A stretch of 64,000 nucleotides of DNA from Cordilura impudica (lineage: Eukaryota > Arthropoda > Insecta > Diptera > Scathophagidae), in the NCBI GenBank assembly GCA_963682025.1, contig OY821519.1:108728264-108792263 (forward strand). Direction: 5' to 3'. Both the position numbers and the translations under genes were made by a program. A model generated the notes under the pieces. That model ran no database searches, was not told where the DNA came from, and saw nothing but the letters and a program-made list of their open reading frames with translations. The first letter of the stretch is position 1; each line of letters starts with the position of its first letter. Below are positions 32,493 through 42,671 of the stretch, one piece after another.

Positions 32493-33600
32493 TTATATTT
32501 TGATGACTTTTATTTTTAAGCTGTTTGAAGTTTTCTCAACATTTACTGAGTTTTCGTTCGCAGGGGACACAAAATGAAGCTTTAGTGTCCCTTTGATAGC
32601 TTTACAAATTTCAAACCTTGCCTTCAAATATTCCGCAGACTCTTCGTATTCACTGGATGGGCAAAAGAAAACGTTAAAGTTTTTAAGATTTTCCTTTGCC
32701 CATTCAAATAATTCTTTTGCCGTCAAAATTTCAATTCTTGTTCCCTGTTGGAGGCAATATCGTCTAGCCAATTGCTTCAGACTACCGCCTACACCGTCAC
32801 AGGCACCTTTCCCATGAGCTGTGGCAAAAAAGTGCCACTCTGATGTAACGCCAAAAACTCTCAAATGATTTAGCAGGTTTACAAAATTTTTTTTGTTTTT
32901 GTACTGCTGTGGGGCTCCATCAGAAAAGTATTTGATTTCTTTCACTACAGCAAATTTTTTCTTGAGAAAGGTAATCAGTCTCCGTTGGAACATGTAAACG
33001 GGTATCGTCATGATCCAAACAGCCTGAAATTCCAACCAACGATACGTGATCAACCTTTTGTGTTTCAGAATTTCGAAAATATACCACTATCGGGTGAATT
33101 GTGGCCTGATTGTTATTCCAGTGGAAGCCATGAACGGCTTCTTGAACAACAAACACGAAATTTTCCGAGAAGTCTAAAGTCACTAAAAAACTCCATCTGT
33201 TAAGGTTTCCTTCGCCGTTTTGAAATATTTTGACTGCTCTGTGGAAATAAAGTCATGAAGCAAGAGTTTCGCCAGCTTATCCATTAAAGAGGAACAAAAT
33301 TGCTCTTACTTTCAATCAAAGTTTTCAGTGTGCACCTAAACATAATAAATTACAAAAAAATTTAAAAACTAATGAAAAATCAAAGAGTAAAAGAAAAAAT
33401 ATTAACCTATCAGTGGGGATCCACTGTTTAAATGTAACTGCATTAGCATCCTCCAGAGCTTTAAGCAGTTTGCATTGCATAATTTTCTTGTCAGGGCAAG
33501 ATGAGCACACTCCTTCAAAACATTTTTCATTTGGAGTAGGGCATGTTAACTGCAGGAGCATTGCTTTATTAGCATTCCTTTCGCCATTGCGAAATTAAAT
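32493..33600 (-). pseudogene. Transposase of long-TIR element 2, with a retained intron and frameshifts
   Basis: Exon 1 (to 33407) has CPTPNEKC...GVCSSCPDKK and QWIPTDR. A 71-bp intron (33336-33406) starts GTTAAT and ends TTTAG; splicing keeps the frame into CTLKTL. Downstream, in changing frames, follow DFSENFVFVVQEA, HWNNNQATIHPIVV, SDGAPQQYKNK (32901-32933), EWHFFATAHGKGACDGVGG and a WAKENLK segment. The frame breaks are near 33284, 33187 and 33050. Element 1 has no intron at the equivalent RCTLK position. Conserved Asp residues in DFSEN, SDG and CDG are candidate catalytic positions. Confidence 0.78.
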
Positions 33601-33949
33601 TAGCTCCTAAAAGCAACTAATAAAGTTGCTTTTCACAATTTTATTCGCAATGGAAATCTTAAAATCATTACCTTCAATCATAAGTTAGATATTTTGGTGG
33701 CTAAAATGAGCTTTTGAAAACACGCTTAAAAAATTGTCTGTAGTAATTCCGACCGCGCCTTATACGCTCGCTGGTGCACTTGTTCAGAACTTTCGATCAC
33801 TTTAATTATTGAACACTTAATCACTGCTTCAAATTTAATTTAAGTTTTGTGAGCAATAAGTAACAAATTTCGAACGCAATTTAGAGACGAAAAACTAAAC
33901 AATGGACTGGGTTTTTTACTAGACGTAAAAAACTCAAAACAAACAAAAT

Positions 33950-34522
33950 TTCAGCACCGATTGTTTAGTTTACCCAAAAAAAATTACGTTTTCTACATTG
34001 CTTAGATATTAAAAAAAAAAAATTTATTATTTCGTTCCTTTAAAAAATTTTAGAGGTTACCTTACAAAAATGGCTATAACTCGGGTGATTTTTGCCCGAT
34101 CAACTTGTTTCACCTCTCAAAATTTTTAGGAAAGCCGCAGCTTTAAGATATATTTTTTGGAAAATTTTTGAAGAATGCCATTTTTTGCTAGACCAAGTTT
34201 TAAAAAAAAACATAGTTTTTTAAAAAAATCTTTTAAAATTTTTGAATTTTTTTTTCAAAATATTTTTTTTGCCAAGAGATTCAAGTTCCATATATTGTAA
34301 AACATTTCATATTTCTAGGTTTTACCGTTTTAAAAATTTTTGATTTTGAAAAAACCAGATTTTCACCACTAAAAGCTTATAAAACCGACAAAGGAGGTCC
34401 GATCAAGCTCAAATTTTTTTTGCAAGCTTTTCTGAGCATAAGGTCTCTCTCTCACTGAATTTCATCCGAATAGGAGATATAGTGCTCAAAAAGTATTTTT
34501 TTTTTTTCACTTGGACTGCCCC
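33950..34522 (-). repeat. Right TIR of long-TIR element 2
   Basis: Reverse complement of the left arm with a short insertion at about 34012-34070. It ends CACTTGGACTGCCCC, directly followed by ATAT. Confidence 0.8.
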
Positions 34523-34526
34523 ATAT

Positions 34527-35838
34527 ATTCTATATATGTATATCCATAATAACTACATATTAGAAATAAATCGGTAAATTATTTTATTTATATAAAATTC
34601 TGCAATATTTTGTTGTGGAGAAAATACATTTCTTTTGCATTAACAGTGTCACTTAATTTTGCTCAGCTGCAGCGTGACGCTGCCACAGTAGATGGCGCCA
34701 AAATTTTTGTTCTAATTAGCCTTCAATAGTTATTTCTATTTTAACATGAATGTCAATATTTTCAACTAGATATCATACAGAACTATGTTAAGAGTATACA
34801 CGGGCTGGTCTTTTATTTCATAAGTTTTTTGCATTATTCTTTTACAAATATGAACATAAGTTTGGCATATTAACTGTTTGTTGTCTTTTCTAAATAGAGT
34901 TACCGAGTTCATCAATGAGTTTTTTGCTTTCAAAACAGTTCTACATAGTTATATAGAATTATTATTCTGCTTTACCTACAAAATATCTGATTGCGATTAC
35001 ATCTATTTTTTTTAAAATTGTTTATAATTACTAAAGCAGTATTATTCACATAAATACAAAATTGCACTTTTTTAATTTTCCATTTAAATTTAAGAAAATA
35101 TCAATTCTAAAAACTGGAATTTAAAATTTCCAATTATAAATTACAATTAATCGAATTTCAGAAAATAATATCAAAACGTCGGAAATTATAATTTTAAATT
35201 TAGAAGACATCAATTGCATCTTTAATATATAAATTTTATTCGTTAAACACAAATTGAAATTCAAAAAAAAAAAAGAAAACACCAAATACCTATGTTTACA
35301 TTTAAATTTTTACATTTAAAAAAATATTGACATTCAGGAGAAATTAATAGCTTTTCAGTACCGCGATTCAGTAACTTCTTTTAACGATAGTCGAATCGTT
35401 AAAAAAATAAAATAGCAAAATTATCAGTAAAATTTTTAAACGATATTCGCTATTGTTAAAGTCAGCTGTTGTTGTTATCTAAACGACAACCTTTTTTGTG
35501 TGTTTATTCAATCGATAAAAACTTAAATTTTTAGGTTGAAATGTCGTCATACATAAATAAAAATCATAAAATAGTGAAAATATTTTGCTTATATTAAAAA
35601 ACTTTTTTATATAAATAAAAAAATTAAATAGCATATTCAATTCATTATATCATTTTCCAATAAATAAACAGAAATATTAGCAAAAAAAAATGAAGATATT
35701 AAACATAAACATGAAATCATCCTGTCAAATACGAAGTAATTTGTTTTTTTCTATTCTTTGTGTTTTTCGCTTATTTTGCCAGAGATGCCACTCGTTTATA
35801 ATTTAAAGAAATAGAAAAATAGATTTGTCGACTGTCGC
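34527..35838. other. Non-coding stretch
   Basis: Very AT-rich and without a recognisable element or ORF. Confidence 0.4.
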
Positions 35839-38440
35839 GACAGTGGCACCATTTGAGTTTTTTCGTTGTAAAAATCATATCTTTTGAACCGAACAACATA
35901 ATTGAACAGTTTAAATAGCATATGATAGATAGCTGTTCAGCCTATGAAATGAGCGTTTGGAAAGGGTGCTACGCTTTGTACGGGCCTACTTATGGATTAT
36001 CAAAATTAAAATTTGTAGAAAAATCAGTTTTATGGTAACTAAAAAAAATTATTTTTACATTTTTAGATTGTTTTTATTTTTTTTCTTTAGGGTTTTATGT
36101 TTTAAATTATTACCCAACAAATTAAAAAAAATTACTTCTTTTTTAAATTTATTTTTTAGATTTTCTGTAAAATATTCATCACAATTCGTAAGAGAAGGTA
36201 TATCTAAAAGACTAATCATTTCTAAACTATAATTATTTTCTAACTCTATTCGTTACTTCACATCCCGCAGGGAAGAAATAAGTGGATCGGAAGATGCTGC
36301 CAACATGTTGAAGAGGTCCTCATTTTGCCTTACCCTTACGACTTTTCTGTCAACCATGGTCAGGTGGAACTCGTAATTGCATTCAATATATTTTCCTTCT
36401 CCAATTTGCAGCTTTGTAGGCTTAATCTTGCTTATTTGTTCTTCAATGTCCTTCACCGTGGTCCTTATGAGTTCTGCCGATTCCCTTGCAAACTGAAACA
36501 TTATTGGTCGGCAGTAATGCACTGATGACGGACGTGGATTTTTCCAGTGTAGGGAAACATCAGATTTTAGCCGCAAAGGAACAACAGATGCCATAAACAT
36601 ATTTCCGTCCGATATTGTAGCGTCATCGGAAGATATCCTTTGCATATAAACGCTTTGTCCGGATGATCCATCGCAGCCCCATTTGCTGATCAATGTCAGT
36701 TTCTCAGGAATAATTTTCACCTCATTTTCAGGAAGACTCTCCACCAACCGTTTTGCTGTATGGCCCATGAGATCCTGCAGATTGGCTTTCACAGAGACTT
36801 CCGTAAACTCCGTATGCAGTGGTCGTGAATTTATTTTGGCTTGCGTAATATGCTTGTATCCTGGTAAAACGCCAGCCCCGTGTCGCATCAAGGATGCCCG
36901 TAGTATCTCATATTTTTCTTTGGAAAGTTGTAAGTCCATAAACAAGGCCAAGGCTTCTTCGGAACCATACTTTTTAATGTGTGCATTTGTGGGCGTGGGA
37001 ATGCTTTCCTTAATCCTTTTTAGTCGCAGTGGGCTTGCATCAGCAACAGATTTTGTAATCTGCGACCTAACTCTTTCACTATCCTTTGTATATTTAATAG
37101 ACAGCGCGTCCGATAAATGCTTCGTGGTCAAGTCATTGGTGGCATCGGCTAGTTTCCTCTTTCTTGTGAAAATTGAACACTCCTCAATACTTTTTTTTGG
37201 CCTTCCTTTTGCTCATCTGGTTGATGTGGTGGGTTTATCTACTGCCAATATATCCAGGATGGTGTCTTCATTAAGCCAGTCCTCGTGTTTGGAGTTGAAG
37301 TTCTGAATGGTTCGATTAGATTTCACCCATTTTCCCTTAATATTTGCATATATCAGATAAAAATTATTTTTTATAATTTCGCTTCTCTCAATATTTCCGT
37401 ATAAGCTATCAAGTTCTTGTAAAGCAGCTTCCGTGAAAAACTTTGGTGTGGTTGACCTTCTAAACAGTTCAAATAATTTTAAATTGTTTAACGCCATGGT
37501 TTCAGTACTTGTTGCGCCAACTTTCAGTCGTAGACTAATCCAGGCATTATGCTTATTTTACAATATATAGGCTTATGCTACCATGCCTAAAAATTTACAT
37601 GTTCCCTGCATACATATGGATTTAGGCTGAATTATGCAATTTTGATATTATGCTCGTCTCTAAATAAGATTTGTGCCTACCTGGAGGGACCATAAGTCAA
37701 TATTGTTCTTGACCATTTGTACTCCAAAGTAATTTTTATGTGAGGTGCGTACCTGCGAATTTCAATGAGTAGTTTTTTGTGCATCCTGTGTCTGTAACAG
37801 AATATTGGGAGTAGACTTTGGCAGAGACTCACAGGTAGACAACCGACTTAAAATGCAATTTTCAAACTATTAGATCAAACTACTGTCAGTCAAAACATGC
37901 CATGTCTTTTTAACCGTTTTTACCTCTAGAACCCAAACGGGCACGTACGGGCAGATAAAACCTTTTGAATTATGTAAAGAAATAATCAAAGAACATGTTT
38001 TGCAAATATGGCAAATATAGAAAAATATAAATTTTTTTATTTTCCCTCAAAGTTGAAAAATAGTGAAAAAACGGATAGTTTTTAAATAGTGATTTACCAG
38101 GAGAAATACAAAGCAAACAGTTAATTTTTTTTTATCATTACGCATTCAATAAATACATCAATCAATACGAACAAAAAATAAGGCGATTCGTTACCTATTT
38201 TTCGTGATATTACACCTGAAATCGCAACAAATTGACTTAAAATTGTGTGTTTTTTTGAAAACCGAAAGTCGGTCAATTTTGAACGGTTATATCTTCTAAA
38301 CTAAAAATGTGATATCATTAAGAGTAGCATATTTGAAATCGTTGAAAAGTTTCCTATAACATGGGTTTATTCAAAACTTCGTCGGCGCACATGAAAATTT
38401 TGATTTTTGCAACCTCGTTTGCTCTACGGGCGCCACTGTG
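35839..38440 (-). mobile_element. Transib-like (RAG1-related) transposon remnant
   Basis: Ends with related sequence face each other: CAGTGGCACC on the left (35841) and, in reverse complement, CACAGTGGCGCC on the right (38429-38440), both followed further in by a GTTGYAAAAATCA block. CACWRTG is the known Transib end and resembles the RAG heptamer. The transposase between them is of the Transib/RAG1 type. No matching target duplication was found, the left end has GACAGTG instead of CACAGTG, and the C-terminal half of the transposase is missing, so it is inactive. Confidence 0.65.
36253..37497 (-). pseudogene. Transib-type transposase, N-terminal part, one stop codon
   Basis: It starts at an ATG in good context (ACCATGG) at 37497. 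One frame reads to 36253 with a single TGA at 37213-37215, giving 414 codons. Seen in order: an N-terminal helical region, GRPKKS after the stop, then KWGCDGSSGQSVY (about 36650-36690), NPRPSSVHYCRPIMFQFARE and a following helical segment. The CDG block corresponds to the first catalytic Asp region of Transib and RAG1, and NPRPSS...CRP to the RAG1 stretch after it; this is inferred from family knowledge. The expected Cys-rich domain and the second and third acidic residues are absent. A truncated transposon is more likely than a domesticated gene. Confidence 0.7.
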
Positions 38441-39061
38441 CAACGGTGCTGGTATGTAGACTTTTAAGCGCGACTAAGCTCACCGGATGGGGTGGTTCAT
38501 ACCGATAGAACTGGCGGATATGGGACAGACATACAAAAAAAATTAAATTCCGTACCGGTCGAAGAAATAAAACAAAAAAAACTTTAAATTTTGGAGACCC
38601 GAAGTAAAAAAAACTGTATACTCCACGAACTAATAAACTGGGTAGGTAGGTGTTGTCTACCATTAAACCCTCCATCTTAGATTTCAAATAGAAAAACTGT
38701 TTCTACCATGGTAACCTACGTATAAAAAATATTTTTGTTACCCCTAACTTTCACACACACCTTATATTATCAGCACCTTACTACCACATGATCTCCAGCG
38801 TGCGTTTATTCCATTTGTACTTTAAGATTTTCTTTTGTTGTATTGTCCGTCCATCTTTCGGTCATTTATTTTTGGTGCACTTTTTCTTCTTTTCGATGGT
38901 GTCCATACAAAGAAATTGTAAATATATATTGGACATCTTGTCCTGAACCGACGAGGTCAATCCTATAAAGCCTTAAACCTCATCCCCCCTTTCTCATGTT
39001 TTGTGTAATAAATAAATTTTATAATAAATTAATTTTACCAGATGAAAAAAATAAATAAAGA
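38441..39061. other. Non-coding stretch
   Basis: No coding signal or repeat recognised. Confidence 0.35.
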
Positions 39062-39401
39062 ATTTTATTGGTGTGGCCATTTCTCAGAAGGGGTTATCGA
39101 GTTGGGATGCTGCAACGAGCTGCTCCAATAAAATACCAATCCTCTGCAATTATGCAGAGCTAAGGGAAAAAGGGGTTGTAAGGAGAAATTATATATCAGT
39201 GGTTAGAGCATGGGATTGTGATATTGGGAAGTGTAGGGTTTAGGGGTTATTGAGAAATAAATACACAGATTAGTTTTAATTCAGTTTACTTTAGTTTATC
39301 GTTTATTGTTGCTCACCATTCGAAAGTTAGAATCCAAGAGCCTGGTGGCACAAGAGATTCTAAGTTAAAGTTTTTATTGTCTAAATTAGTGAATTTAGAC
39401 A
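39062..39401 (-). repeat. 3' LTR of the BEL/Pao remnant
   Basis: About 340 bp. On the minus strand it begins TGTCTAAATTCAC, preceded by a purine-rich GACGGGGCGGCA that could be the polypurine tract, and ends near CCACACCAATAAAAT. It carries the uninterrupted sequence ACACAGATTAGTTTTAATTC, the empty counterpart of the insertion in the other LTR. Confidence 0.75.
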
Positions 39402-40061
39402 TGCCGCCCCGTCAATTGTGAAGGGCTTCAATTTGTTTGCGCGCAGAGCGCCTGTTCAAGAGATCGTATTGTTTGCGAAATAATTTGTTGATCTGGGACA
39501 ACTGCATCAGAATGATGGTTGGTATGCTGATGTTTTCTGTTATTGTGTAGTGTGCGACTATTGTTGTTGGTTTTGTTGCGGTGTCTGATGGAGTTGTTGC
39601 TATGGGTGGTGCGTCTACCGTTGACGGTGTTGTTGCTGTTAATACGCCTGACGGAGTTGTTGCTGTTGGCTTGCCTTGTTGATGGTTGGCCTGTTGCCAC
39701 GTTGGGCGCCACAGTTTAGTTTTCTTCTTAAGTAGGATCTTACACGACTAGTATGCAGAAGTGTATGATGATAACTATCGCATGACTCCATGCTAGGCAA
39801 TTTCACAGTATCTATATCTGAGAACAACTCGGTTTCTCTCTTTAGAATTCATTTTTCAAAATTGCTGGCAAAACCTGAGATATTGAAATTTTCTGCATAC
39901 CATGCACTGATGAATGTCAGGATCACGATCGCTGCGGTTATGGCATATGCTGAATAATAAACGAAAGAACAAGAAAAAAAGACAGTGAGTTAGTTATGAT
40001 TTATGAGAATTGTTAAATGGATTTTTGGATTGATGATTTAGTGGATAGAGAAATTATGATA
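39402..40061 (-). other. Region between BEL/Pao pol and the 3' LTR
   Basis: On the minus strand a pyrimidine-rich tract ending in TTCGTTTATTATTCAG (a possible splice acceptor) is followed by an open stretch with one membrane segment (ITAAIVILTFISAWY, about 39900-39945). A separate Thr/Pro/Gln-rich frame runs to a stop before the polypurine tract. These may be relics of an envelope-like or accessory ORF. TGGCGCCCAACGTGG at 39708-39722 resembles a tRNA-Lys primer site but lies in the wrong place for this element. Confidence 0.35.
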
Positions 40062-40952
40062 TTATTCAAGTTGTGAGTCGCTTTCGTTTAAAAGAGGCAA
40101 ATAGCAAAGTTTTACTATTGGTCGCGTTATGGTGCCCGTGGCAGTTCGAGTGGTAGCTACTCTTACACGATTGTCAGAACCCGCGTGAGTGTTTTCTACT
40201 CTGCCCAATCGCTATTCATTACGAGGTAACAAATCATCCACTACGACTACGAGATCACCGGATTTTATATTTGATATGACATTCTTCCATTTATCTTTTC
40301 TATGCAGGGATTTTAAATAATCCTCTTCCCATCTAATAGCGAATTGATGGTGGAGTGTTTTGATTTTTTCCCACCTATTTACAATTGATATTTTCTCTGA
40401 ATTTTTCTCTGGGAAGGCTGTTATTGGGTTACCTATTAGAAAGTGGGGTTAACGCTTTTAAGACTGAGGGATCTCCGGACATTGCAGAGATGGGACGTGA
40501 CTTTAAGACCCCTTCAATACGCGCGAGAGCAGTAGAGAATTCTTCGAAATTAAACCTATGCGCTCCAGCTCTTCGTTTTGGATGGAATTTGAAGCATTTC
40601 ACAGTAGCTTTCCGTAGGCCACCCATGTGAGGCGCATGTGGGGGAATGAATTTCCATTCAAACCCGTGTGTGATGTATCTTTGGGAAATATCACTCGAAG
40701 CCGATTTTATGAGGCAAGCAAATTCACGACTTAGTACTCTGTTAGCACCAAGAAAATTGCGCCCGTTGTCCGAGACAATACTGCGAGGGAGCGAGATATA
40801 TAGAACTCTGTTTGTATCATTCTGCACATTTGATTGCATTCTGTATGATATAAAAAATTATGTAGATGAGAGACATATAGTTGGCAGAGTCGGGAGTTGC
40901 CAGGTAAGATTACTGAGTATCTTTCATTTTGGGGTAATGAAGATTCTGACAA
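40062..40952 (-). pseudogene. pol: BEL/Pao pol C-terminal part: integrase and pol end
   Basis: The frames together show SLPQNERYSVILPGNSRL (40952-), SDNGRNFLGANR with the second catalytic Asp, FIPPHAPHMGGLRKATVK with GLWE-like context, FEEFSTALARIEG and RPISAMSGDP, then after a frameshift the end of pol with ISNIKSGDLVVVVDDLLP and RPIVKLCYLPL. A TAG replaces the Trp of the usual EWxLGR motif. The zinc-binding part and the first Asp lie in a segment partly lost between YISR and LPRSIVSDNG. All this is typical of BEL/Pao integrase. Confidence 0.8.
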
Positions 40953-41529
40953 GCGTCCATTAACGTATATAATTCCATTTGTATCAAAAAAGGGATTTCA
41001 TGATTTTAAGGAACTTTTGTCAGCTATTGATTATGAAGCTAAAACTGATTGATATTCGTCGCAATAAACCGATATTTGGACAAGAACTATTAACCGGACT
41101 TTAGCAAACTTAACTTCCCTTTGAGCAAGATTTAACGTATATTCGTCTGAGTGTGTTGGATATTTTGACGACTTCTATTAAAGAATCAAAATAAGTATAT
41201 ATTGGAAAATCTTTCCAATATATCAGTTTCCTGACTTACAACATGAAGTGTTTCTATAGCGTCTTGAGTTGTTGAGTTGAGTTGCCTTAACGGATATTTT
41301 TTTTTTTTTTGTTGCTGTTTCTCTATGTTATTTTTTTAAACTTTTACTCTTAAGCATCTTATTGGTGTGTGTTAAAAAAAAATAAATTTATTTGTTTGTA
41401 GTCACTCTATTATTTATTTGGTTTGTGGAGTTTAATTTGATGCAAATTTACCCCATAGTTTTATTTTATACTGTAATATATGGAGCTGTTTCCAATGATT
41501 CTGGGTGCTTTCTTCACGCAGGATCATAC
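40953..41529. other. Internal BEL/Pao sequence without coding signal
   Basis: This is what remains of the region between the 5' LTR and the integrase; gag, protease and RT are not recognisable. Confidence 0.35.
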
Positions 41530-42671
41530 ATTTTATTGGTGTGGCCATTTCTCAGAAGGGGTTATCGAGTTGGGATGCTGGAATGAGCTGCTCCAATAAA
41601 ATATTATTCTTCTGCAATTATACAGAGCTAATAATAATAATTATTATAATAATTATTAATAATTAATTATCATTAATAAATTATTATTATAATAATTACT
41701 AATAATTTGTCATGTAAGGAGATATTAGAAATCAGTGGTTAGAGTATGGGATTGTGATGTTGGGAAGTGTAGGGTTTAGGGGTTATTGAGAAATAAATAC
41801 ACAGATTAATTATACCCTATACCACTATGTGGTTTGGGTATAATGACTTTTTGCTGCTGTTTGTAACTACCAAAAATATGTGTCCTAGATCATTCTTTTA
41901 TTATACCGATCGATTCAGAATTACTTTCTGAGTCGATTTATCGATGTCCGTCCGTCCGTCCGTCCGTCCGTCTATGTGTCCATGTAAACCTTGTAATCAA
42001 ACTACAGGTCGCAAATATGAATATATTTTGATGAAATTTGGTATTTTGGCTTTCGCCGGCCATTGGATGAACGCTGTTGAAATTGGTGAAATTTGGTCCA
42101 TGTTCAAACCTAGTCCCCATACAAATGACCCCTATGAAATCGACATAAATTGCCATAAGATCCAAATTATCATATAGATCTCAGTCAAATTGTTTTTTTA
42201 TGTATTTATTATATCCGTTAATCAGTAGTCCAAAAAAATTCCTTTAGGATAATTCTTATTCATAGGCCCCATATAGAGCTGCTTTCCGATCTTCACTAAA
42301 ATCTATCAAAAAACAAAAATATTGCACAGATTTTCCTCAAATTTGGTTTGTATATTTTTTTTTTTCAAAATATAAGTGACTTTGCCAAATATGGTTAGGG
42401 TCGGTCCATTTTTTGACCTAGTCCCCATATATATATGGCACCCGATATGAACTTTTTCATATATGTAGCCAAAAAAAATTAATAATGCCACTCAAATTTG
42501 GTTTATGCTTATTTTCTATATCTAATTAGTTGGACCTAAACGCATGGTATAGGGTATCGTATAGTCGGTCTAGACCGACTATAATTTTCTTACTTGTTTT
42601 AATTCAGTTTACTTTAGTTTATCGTTTATTGTTGCTCACCATTCGAAAGTTAGTATCCAAGTGCCTGGTGG
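41530..42671 (-). repeat. 5' LTR of the BEL/Pao remnant with a nested insertion
   Basis: It matches 39062-39350 in three pieces: 41530-41628, then after an AT-rich expansion (about 41629-41708) 41709-41810, and after the DINE-like copy 42597-42671. Homology stops at GCCTGGTGGC, so about 50 bp of the outer end are missing. Confidence 0.75.
41811..42596 (-). mobile_element. DINE-like repeat, copy 9, with definable ends
   Basis: A complete reverse copy from TACCCTATACCACTATGTGG to GACTATAATTTTCTTACTTG with a (GTCC)n block at 41946-41967. It sits in an LTR whose uninterrupted partner reads CAGATTAGTTTTAATTCAG; here the flanks are CAGATTAAT and TTTTAATTCAG. The insertion therefore lies within a short T run and leaves no duplication other than possible T bases. 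Confidence 0.88.

Larger units (their letters stand above)
31845..34522. mobile_element. DNA transposon with long TIRs and ATAT target duplication (element 2)
   Basis: A 2678-bp element with terminal inverted repeats that start GGGGCAGTCCAAGTG and extend about 0.5 kb, flanked by ATAT on both sides (31841-31844, 34523-34526). Its transposase pseudogene, on the minus strand, is clearly related to that of element 1, although the TIR sequences differ. Shared target site, G-run ends, TIR length and total length (2.68 versus 2.71 kb) define one group with at least two families here. Confidence 0.85.
39062..42671 (-). mobile_element. BEL/Pao LTR retrotransposon remnant
   Basis: Two related LTRs (39062-39401 and 41530-42671) flank a minus-strand pol end with BEL/Pao-type integrase. 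The interior is only about 2.1 kb, so gag, protease, RT and RNase H have been deleted. The 5' LTR carries an AT-rich expansion and a DINE-like insertion and is truncated on its outer side. LTR divergence (several substitutions and indels) indicates an old insertion. Confidence 0.78.

Noticed and set aside
36253..37497. Domesticated Transib/RAG1-like host gene
   Set aside because: Although well preserved and with a good start context, it has an in-frame stop, lacks the catalytic C-terminus and lies between candidate transposon ends, so a truncated transposon is simpler.
39708..39722. TGGCGCCCAACGTGG as a primer-binding site of another LTR element
   Set aside because: No LTR end could be shown directly upstream of it, and it lies between BEL/Pao pol and its 3' LTR; probably chance or a relic.
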